In this document: in pieces, positions 57,540 through 64,000 of the stretch
How positions within the stretch are numbered: the stretch's first letter is position 1
Layout of the letters: every line of letters starts with the position of its first letter
Origin: Echinarachnius parma
Taxonomy: Eukaryota; Echinodermata; Echinoidea; Clypeasteroida; Echinarachniidae
DNA: 64,000 nt
Reading direction: 5' to 3'
Assembly (NCBI GenBank): GCA_037951105.1
Contig: JBAMJV010004296.1
Location: forward strand, 124,001-188,000
Translations under genes and position numbers: made by a program
The notes under the pieces: model-generated
The model's input: only the letters and a program-made list of their open reading frames with translations
Database searches by the model: none
What the model was told of the DNA's origin: nothing

Positions 57540-57697
57540 AGGGCATCCAGCGTGGGGATGCTACACAGCGGGTCGCCATTTTGAACTGGGCCAGTTTGCG
57601 CGCACCGCATGACACTGAGCTAACGTGCATCACGCACCGTGCGCAACGTGTACTTAAGATGGCGCCGCGCATCTGATTCGACGAATCTGAACTACCT
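57540..57697. mobile_element. Small TTAA insertion
   Basis: 158 bp between TTAA at 57536-57539 and 57698-57701, beginning AGGGCATCCAGCG and ending GAATCTGAACTACCT. The flanks rejoin as TGGTATTAAAAATGGTT, matching the other family M copies. Contains CACCGTGCGCAA, also found in introns of A (17750) and C (62000). Confidence 0.65.
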
Positions 57698-57825
57698 TTA
57701 AAAATGGTTACAACCAATGAGTTTTTATAAAGCGCCCACTAGAATTTTAACGGCTCATTTTGAATGATAACAGGATTTTTAGTAGTCGTTTGTAATTTTG
57801 TAAACCTTTCGACACGGAGTAATAA

Positions 57826-60171
57826 GGAGAGGGTCAACATCGAAAAAGTGGCTTCCTCAAGGACTTAGGTTGCCAGATCTCCAGAAAGTATTTTTGATGA
57901 GACAAATTAACTCAGAGGTCTACCTCAACAAATTTGTTGCGAACACCTCCAAATCCAAGATGGCGAACAAAAAAGCAGCCGTTTTGTATTGCTATAGATA
58001 ATTGGCGAGATTTCTCAAACGACACCGCATATCAACATTATTTTGCAGTCATATTAAAGGCAATAAAAGTTCCTATAATCTGATACCAAACACAATGGGT
58101 TTTAGGATATGTAACACGGTCAATTTTATCCCCAAACTCAAATTTCATGCCTTTTCCCCAAAAAATATGAAATTACTCATTTACATAATTCGGCATATAT
58201 CAATAATTGCATAGGGAGTTGAATTAATACTTTTCAGAAAACTGTCCAGTTATATCAGCAATACTCTGTGAAAATGTCAAGTGTTTACCATATCTGAACA
58301 GTTATAATAAAAAGTTAATTGACAAATACAGCAAATTTGTACGATTTCGAACACTATACAGGGTGCCCCAATAAATGTAATTCTTGTTGGCGGACTTTAT
58401 TCAAGAAATGCTCCTAAATAATGACATGTTGTTTATACCCTTTTTTAACAAAACCTTCAGTTTTCTTCTTTTATTTCATGAATATGCCGCCATCGGTTTG
58501 CAATACGCGAAAATAGTGTATCGGTAATTTCACTGCAATAATAAATCCATCATGCAAAGTGCACTATTTAGTGCAATATTCGAATGGGAGGCGCTCGTCC
58601 TTTACAATTGGATCGACCATATCTGGATAATTATGTTTTTAACATGATTATTATTCGGAACACCACAGTAAGCTAGACTTTTTCAGGGTTCGAAGAAAAC
58701 TTTGAATAGGCTATTTGTTTATCGTAGAGTAACTTTTTGTACCACCGTGTACATTTGTAACCATAGTAACAACAACAATAAAAAATACAATAAATCATAT
58801 ATCTGGCTACTACAAGCCGATTTATGCACACACATTTTCGCATGAACATGGAGGTAAACAAATCACATGTCAAATAACACCATTTACCTGCTTTTTTTAA
58901 GTTTCTAAAATAAATATTTGTTGATTTTGGTATATTTTGGTCCATAATCGGCTGTTGTTACCATGGTTACACGAGTACAGTGTGCACAAAAAATAAACAT
59001 TCGGCTTGCTGAGGCTTTTCGGTGTTGAACATATTTGTTTAGCAATTGAGTTTGTTTTGTTTTAATACTGAGTCAGACAATTTGTATAGACCTTTATGGT
59101 ATCCAGGTACATGTACATAATAAGATATGAAGAGCATGAAGGGTGCGTACCTTGCAATCAAGATGGTCTTCGAATCTAGATACACTCTGCACATATTACA
59201 GTATGTACCGCATATTGTGTACTTCAGTGAGACACTTATTCAAGATAATGAACATGATCTTGACAATGTTTTAAACACATCATGGACACCCAGTATGATT
59301 CGAATTCGCAATATGCATGGCATGCGCGTCAGTATGCAGCTGACGGGAATGCTCCATGTGGAGTGGAATAGGTTCATTTTTAGCGCTTGATTTGTAATAA
59401 ATGCAGTTAAACAAATACAAGACAGACACGACATCTACCCGGAATACATACTGATGGTGGAATATTCATCATATTACAAGAAATGTTTTTTTGTTTTTAT
59501 TTGTTTATAACTGACTGGAATTGAAGGTGTCCCGCAATCATGTTGTATACAAATCCTATAATTAAGATTACACATTTTTGAGACACCCTGTACAGCATGA
59601 GAAATCATTCAAAACTACCCGTTTTGTCGATATCAAATGCTGACTTCCAAGAACTATAACTTTTTGTTCAGGTACGGTACACACTTGAACTATTTAGAGA
59701 GTATTGTTGATATAATTGGACAGTTTTCTGAAAAGTATTAATTCAACTGCTAATACAATTATTGATTTATTCGTAATTATGTAAATTAATAATTTCTTAT
59801 TTTAAGGGGGGAAAAGCCTACAATTTGGATTTGGGGCTAAAAATAACCGTGTTACATATCCTGAACCCCACGGTGTTTGGTATCAGATTATAGGAAATGT
59901 TATTGTCTTTAATTTGACTGCAGAATTGTTAATATAATGTTAATATGAGGTGTCGTTATGAGGGAAATCTCGACAATTATCTATAGCAATACAAAACGGC
60001 TGCTTTTTTGGACGCCATCTTGGATTTGGAGGTGTTCGCAACAATTTTGTTGAGGTAGACCTCTGAATTATGTTGTCTCATTAAAAATACTTGCAATTAA
60101 AATCGGTTTAAACTTGTTGTGGAGATCTGGCAACCTAAAGTCGCTTTTTTCGACTTTGACCCTCCTCTTAT
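57826..60171. mobile_element. Long-TIR element with about 430-bp arms
   Basis: The left arm (GGAGAGGGTCAACATCG, TTGCCAGATCTCC, TCCAAATCCAAGATGGCG) and the right arm (its complement, ending GACTTTGACCCTCCTC) are inverted over about 430 bp at roughly 90 % identity. The centre is the mariner-like element at 58357-59592. No transposase. Confidence 0.8.
58357..59592. mobile_element. Mariner-like element, 1.2 kb
   Basis: Starts TACAGGGTGCCCCAATAAAT and ends ACATTTTTGAGACACCCTGTA, flanked by TA: standard Tc1/mariner-type termini and length. The longest frames (58673-58945 minus, 59127-59390 plus) show no DDE/D transposase motif, so it is degenerate or non-autonomous. Confidence 0.8.
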
Positions 60172-60374
60172 AATAACTGTTAGTTTGTAATGTAATGGGG
60201 CAGGTTTTGGTTACTTAAATTCAGTTTGACCCAAAAAGCCAAACTCAACTATCCCTTTAACAAAAACCTAAACTATCGCGTTTAAGGGCATTTCAGTTAA
60301 TTGCATACTATATTATCTTAAATCGATGGCATGGTTTAAGATGTTGTCACATATAGCAGTTCATAACTTCTGTG

Positions 60375-61060
60375 TTAGCCCTAAAAAGGCCGGGCTATTT
60401 GAGGTCTTCAGCAGGCCGGGGGGGCATTATGGCCCCCCCCCCCCCCTAAGATCTCGGCCGCGGAGCGGCCGATCGCCGTGAAAATGTGCACGCATGATGA
60501 GTGAAGTGTATAGAATATAATGGTAATTTGCATATTTATGGTAATTTATGCAAATAAGGTCATAAAATGCATATTTTTACCAATAAATCATATATTCTTC
60601 ATAATTAAACATTGGTTTTCACTACATATATTCTTTAGAGCATTTGGAATAATAATGCGACAAACATTTTTTGTAGAGCCAGGTTCTTCCTTATGTTTTC
60701 TATTGTTTGTTATAATTTATTATGTATTTCTTAGTTTTTGTTTAACTTATGTATTTTATTTCTTACTATAATTCATCTATTTTGAACCCCAAAACAAACA
60801 TATAAAATGTAAACAAGACCAAATAACCAATGATATACTTCCTTTTACGAAAACTGATATTTCCATATGTTTTGTACACAAATCACGAAATTGAGCGATT
60901 TTCGGGCTGACATGCATAGACAAAAGGTCACGTGACTTCGCAACGGTAGGTCCGATTTTCACATTTTTTGTTTTTAAAATATGCGCAAGACCCCTCAAAA
61001 AAAGTCACCGAGCAGCGGCGCGTCATCTTACAGCGTTTTGGAGCAATACAAAAATTGCAA
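60375..61060 (+). mobile_element. piggyBac-like TTAA element, right-truncated
   Basis: CCCTAAAAAGGCCGGGC after TTAG, then the G-run, CATTATG, C-run hairpin and GATCTCGGCCG as in 27589-28356. It runs through GGTTATTTGGTCTTG (reverse) and TCACGTGACTTC to GGAGCAATACAAAAATTGC, without the second terminus. Confidence 0.78.
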
Positions 61061-61675
61061 GGCGAACAAAATTGAAAATGTTCGATGTTGCCGGTTTTCA
61101 AACTGGTGCTTGTTTCGACACCAGTCTAGAGATCAGTAGGGTGTTTCGCTAAACACGAAAATCGACTTTAGCATTGATTTGTAGTGATTAAAATGATGCT
61201 TAAACCGATTTTAGTGTTAAGTGAAAAACCCTCATATTCTTCTATTCTTCGTCTTGATATTTGCCTTCTTGGTCTTGATATCGAAGCTTTTGTTCTATTG
61301 TTCGCTTATATCGTGTGACTATAATATTACTTTGCATGTATCATTTCTTTATCTCATTTCAAGTTACTTAATTCATGAATACACTTGATCTTAATAAGAC
61401 GGGCATTTGGTATTATGTAGGGGTTTAATTTGTATTCCATGTTAATCAACACATCTAAGTATACAACGTATAGATGAAATCTGTTTTCTTTTAGTTGAGA
61501 AAAGGTAACAATATTAAAATACTACATTTAGACCTGACTCATATTGAAGTCAACTCAAATTAAACTGAAACCTTATCACCTATGACCAATTTAACATGTC
61601 TAAGAAGAATGTAATCTTCTTATTCTTTTAACTTCAATCGTTGGAGTAAAGTCAATTGTTTCCATTTCATCGCAG
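61061..61675. other. Gene C intron 1, distal part
   Basis: No transposon end or exon recognised. The last 60 bases, with a pyrimidine-rich stretch before CATCGCAG, resemble the sequence before gene A exon 2. Confidence 0.45.
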
Positions 61676-61746
61676 GTGATGCCAATGGTGGTGGAACAGC
61701 AATCTTCAAGACAGAACTCCTCGCTGTACTGACCGCTATATGTCCT
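61676..61746 (+). CDS. Gene C exon 2: stalk and first half of TM helix
   Basis: 71 bases between CATCGCAG and GTAAGT, the same length and phases as gene A exon 2. Reads G-D-A-N-G-G-G-T-A-I-F-K-T-E-L-L-A-V-L-T-A-I-C-P. The conserved G-G-T-x-I-F-K-T-(D/E) signature shows the membrane exon remains intact although exon 1 has a stop. No V-L-L-L-E exon was found downstream within the window, so the 3' end probably lies beyond 64000. Confidence 0.75.
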
Positions 61747-62239
61747 GTAAGTAGCAATACTAATGGATGCATGTTCATGTAGTTATTGCATTTAGATGCA
61801 ATTTTAGCGCTTTTATCCTAAGCTTTTGTTATCCATTTGTGTGTGTGTATTATGATAGGTAAAACTTGGTCACGCAATGGGATGTTTATAGAGGGCTCTT
61901 GTTTGAAGGCCACATCGCGGTCCGTGAATCGTTGATTTGCTAGATATCATGTTTATAGAGCTCACTACTCCCTTCCTACACATGTGTATTTTTCCCACCG
62001 TGCGCAAAATAGCACCACGTGTTTGATTAACGAATCCGATCCATGTGAAAGTAATTGACAACACGAATAAGTATTATTTCCCTTCAATGCTTGTATCATT
62101 CTGCAGTTATATCACTGGTTCTCATGGTGCCTACACAATAATTTACATGAAGTACAGTTAATGTGTTTTCTTTTATTTAAGTATTATGATTGATGTTTAG
62201 TGTGAATTATGCAATATAAATATATAAACACTATAATAT
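61747..62239. other. Gene C intron 2, homologous to gene A intron 2
   Basis: GCAATTTTAGCGCTTTTATCC, GAGGGCTCTTGTTTGAAGGCC and CACCGTGCGCAAAATAGCA match gene A intron 2 at 17565-17790 in order. The homology shows A and C arose by duplication of a block including introns, before the solo LTR entered A. Confidence 0.6.
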
Positions 62240-63365
62240 GGACTCTGTGTAAAGTTTGGAAAGTCCCTGTGTTCTGAACAGCATCGTGACATTTTACCCC
62301 CGACTCGCCGTGAACTTGTACCAGGTCGAGTACTCAGAAACGCAGATGACCTGCACATACCACGACTAATAACTACTAGATACAAACAGTCACCAGTTCC
62401 CAGTCTAGTCAAACTTTTGAACCAATAAACTTAGTAGGTCATTTTAGACGATGTTGTATGTTTATCGTGTGCGCTCACCTTTTAAAATAAGTAAACATGC
62501 AATAATATTTGTAGATCCTATAACATTCTTTTTATAAAAATCACTCTGAATACTACAATTTATATGACTTTGCAATTATATGATAATTATTCTACATAAA
62601 TGAAATCTCCTTTTTTACTTTAATTTGTTTTAACTTTTTATAGTTGCAATACAGTTTATTATTTCTGTCATTCTTTTTGATTGATAATTAAATTTTTGGG
62701 GCCATTTATACTGGCCTGCACAACTAAACATATTTCTTTAAGTCCTTGATTTTTGTTTGCTTGTATGCAAATATTAATTATTACTCTCATTCTTTTAATA
62801 GGTTATATGTTGATTTTTACACTATAGCCTACACAACTCAACAAAAATTGCTGTTGTATGCCTTCAAATTTGCATTCAATCATATTTCATATTTGTACAT
62901 GTTTAATTTGTTATTCGTAAATAGTATCCATTATAGCTTTTATTAGTCTCTCAAATTTTTAATTTATTCTTACATAATAATTATAGAACGTTATACAATA
63001 TTTATGCAATTTGTTTGAATAAATATTCTTTGTTTTTAGAGCCACTTTTATTATATTGGTATTATATTAGTATTTTAAACAAACTGAAACATGATAATGT
63101 ATTGAATTAACTTATTTTAATTGAAAGTGAAATAGTTTATTATAATTTATTGCATTACATTTGTATACCACTCCTTGTGTAATGTTTTCGTATTTGAAAA
63201 ATGTATTTACCTTGGTAGTATTTTTAACTGTGTTAATTGTGCTTTGTCGCATATATATTGTATTTGTATTCGAACTGTATTCTTCTGTAACATAACAATT
63301 TTAATCTTTGGATTTTTGTTATGATTCTTATTTGCAATAAAAACCGAATTTCAATTCAATTCAAA
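62240..63365 (+). mobile_element. LINE 3'-end fragment
   Basis: Frame 62259-62424 reads E-Q-H-R-D-I-L-P-P-T-R-R-E-L-V-P-G-R, then L-H-I-P-R-L, T-R-Y-K-Q-S-P-V-P, and a stop. It looks like the C-terminal end of a LINE polyprotein. An AT-rich 3' UTR runs to AATAAAAACCGAATTTCAATT and a short TTCAA repeat. It probably lies in gene C intron 2. Confidence 0.55.
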
Positions 63366-63526
63366 AATATGCAAATACATTGTAACTATTTATGATGCTT
63401 TAAAAAGGCCTTTCTCATTTGTTAGATACTCAAATCATTTAATTGTTTCGGTTATTTCCATAAATTTGTATAAGACATACACAAATGACAAAATTAGCAC
63501 AATCAAAATTTACATGTACAATAGGG

Positions 63527-64000
63527 CAATTCCACGGTAACGGAAGGACATTCAGACGCAATTTCTGAAATGAAATCAAATAATTCCAGGATCCTGCTTA
63601 TGATTCATCATTGTAAATTACATTTCTGAGACTCTTGGTGGGACACCTTTGATTTCCTATTTTTTTATTTAGTTTTGTTACATTACGTTTATTAGATATG
63701 GACACTAATGAGGCCGGTAACGGAAGGACGGCAAAACGGACATGGATTTTCAAGTTCTTTAGTTATGATCCACTCTCTGTGAAGTTAAGAGGACTATTAT
63801 GTTACATTGGCTCATAGTCCATTCCCTAATGTTCAAAGAGTATTACAACACTTATTTGAACAAAATATGTCTATTGGTATATTAATTACAAGAAGTGAAT
63901 TGCTTCACTGTTCGGTAACGGAAGGACAGTAACGGAATGACAGAGTTTTTGATTCATTCAAAATATACTTTAGGGCTCTCAAAAGACTGAAAATATCACC
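63527..64000 (+). mobile_element. Repeat with GTAACGGAAGGAC motifs, cut by window end
   Basis: TAGGGCAATTCCACGGTAAC at the left edge corresponds to the terminus at 24735 on the other strand. GGTAACGGAAGGAC occurs near 63536, 63716 and 63914, with AGTAACGGAATGAC at 63928. Continues beyond 64000. Confidence 0.6.

Larger units (their letters stand above)
57321..60256. mobile_element. TTAA MITE family M, split by nested insertions
   Basis: The left part (57321-57830) and right part (60172-60256) together make a family M copy with TTAA at 57317-57320 and 60257-60260. Two insertions separate or interrupt them: a small TTAA element (57540-57697) and a long-TIR element (57826-60171) that itself holds a mariner-like element. 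Confidence 0.75.

Noticed and set aside
58673-59390. Candidate mariner transposase
   Set aside because: Frames inside the 1.2-kb element lack D-D-D/E spacing and other transposase motifs.

Overview
This window looks like AT-rich nuclear DNA of a marine invertebrate, most likely a deuterostome such as an echinoderm; that placement is inference. The evidence is GT-AG split genes with small exons and kilobase introns, a CR1/L2-like LINE, tRNA-derived SINEs, a solo LTR, and a very high load of non-autonomous DNA transposons (mariner-, hAT-, Harbinger- and TTAA-type) that carry long poly-G/poly-C runs. Nothing looks bacterial: there are no operons, CRISPR arrays or free-standing tRNA or rRNA genes.

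The host-gene content is a cluster of small single-pass membrane proteins with cysteine-rich Ig-like ectodomains, on both strands. Gene A (+, exons 9111-9522, 16334-16404, 18563-18653, 19480-19534) has a signal peptide, a Cys domain ending in C-x-D-F-V-Y-P, and a transmembrane helix split by a phase-0 intron. Gene A' (32227-32610) is a truncated copy made by a segmental duplication. Gene B (21098-23065) joins an Ig-like segment to the same Cys domain but is broken by frameshifts and pyrimidine microsatellites; its last exon could also serve gene A as an alternative tail. Gene D (-, six exons between 48226 and 38126) reads as an almost complete Ig receptor. Gene C (+, exons 55925-56384 and 61676-61746) carries a stop codon inside the conserved C-x-D-F-V-x-P motif. 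Genes A, C and D share intron phases. A and D also share a juxtamembrane V-L-L-L-E-x-V-I-x-K motif, which starts the exon after the intron that splits the helix.

Layout: 149-9486 and 24736-32602 are two copies of one segment, near 98-99 % identical in most non-coding stretches compared by eye. Several transposons are present in only one copy, so the other copy shows the empty site. Gene A introns (9.5-19.5 kb) are filled with nested transposons and a solo LTR. 19.7-24.7 kb holds gene B, mobile debris and a repeat with reiterated GTAACGGAATTAC motifs. 32.6-36.7 kb holds a 178-bp satellite and a SINE dimer. 36.7-48.2 kb is gene D. 49.4-53.6 kb is a LINE and three inverted-repeat elements. 55.9-61.7 kb is gene C with a four-level nest of transposons in its intron. 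62-64 kb is LINE and repeat debris.

Two observations stand out. First, exon 1 of A and A' differ at about 11 % of bases, while the roughly 270 bp immediately upstream differ by about two substitutions. This is a divergent ectodomain cassette in an almost identical frame, and it suggests conversion or rapid diversification. Second, a small antisense ORF in both duplicates (8039-8266, 31155-31385) differs only by synonymous changes and one in-frame codon, which looks like a real coding exon of an unrecognised gene. All counts are by eye from the sequence; no alignment or database search was run.
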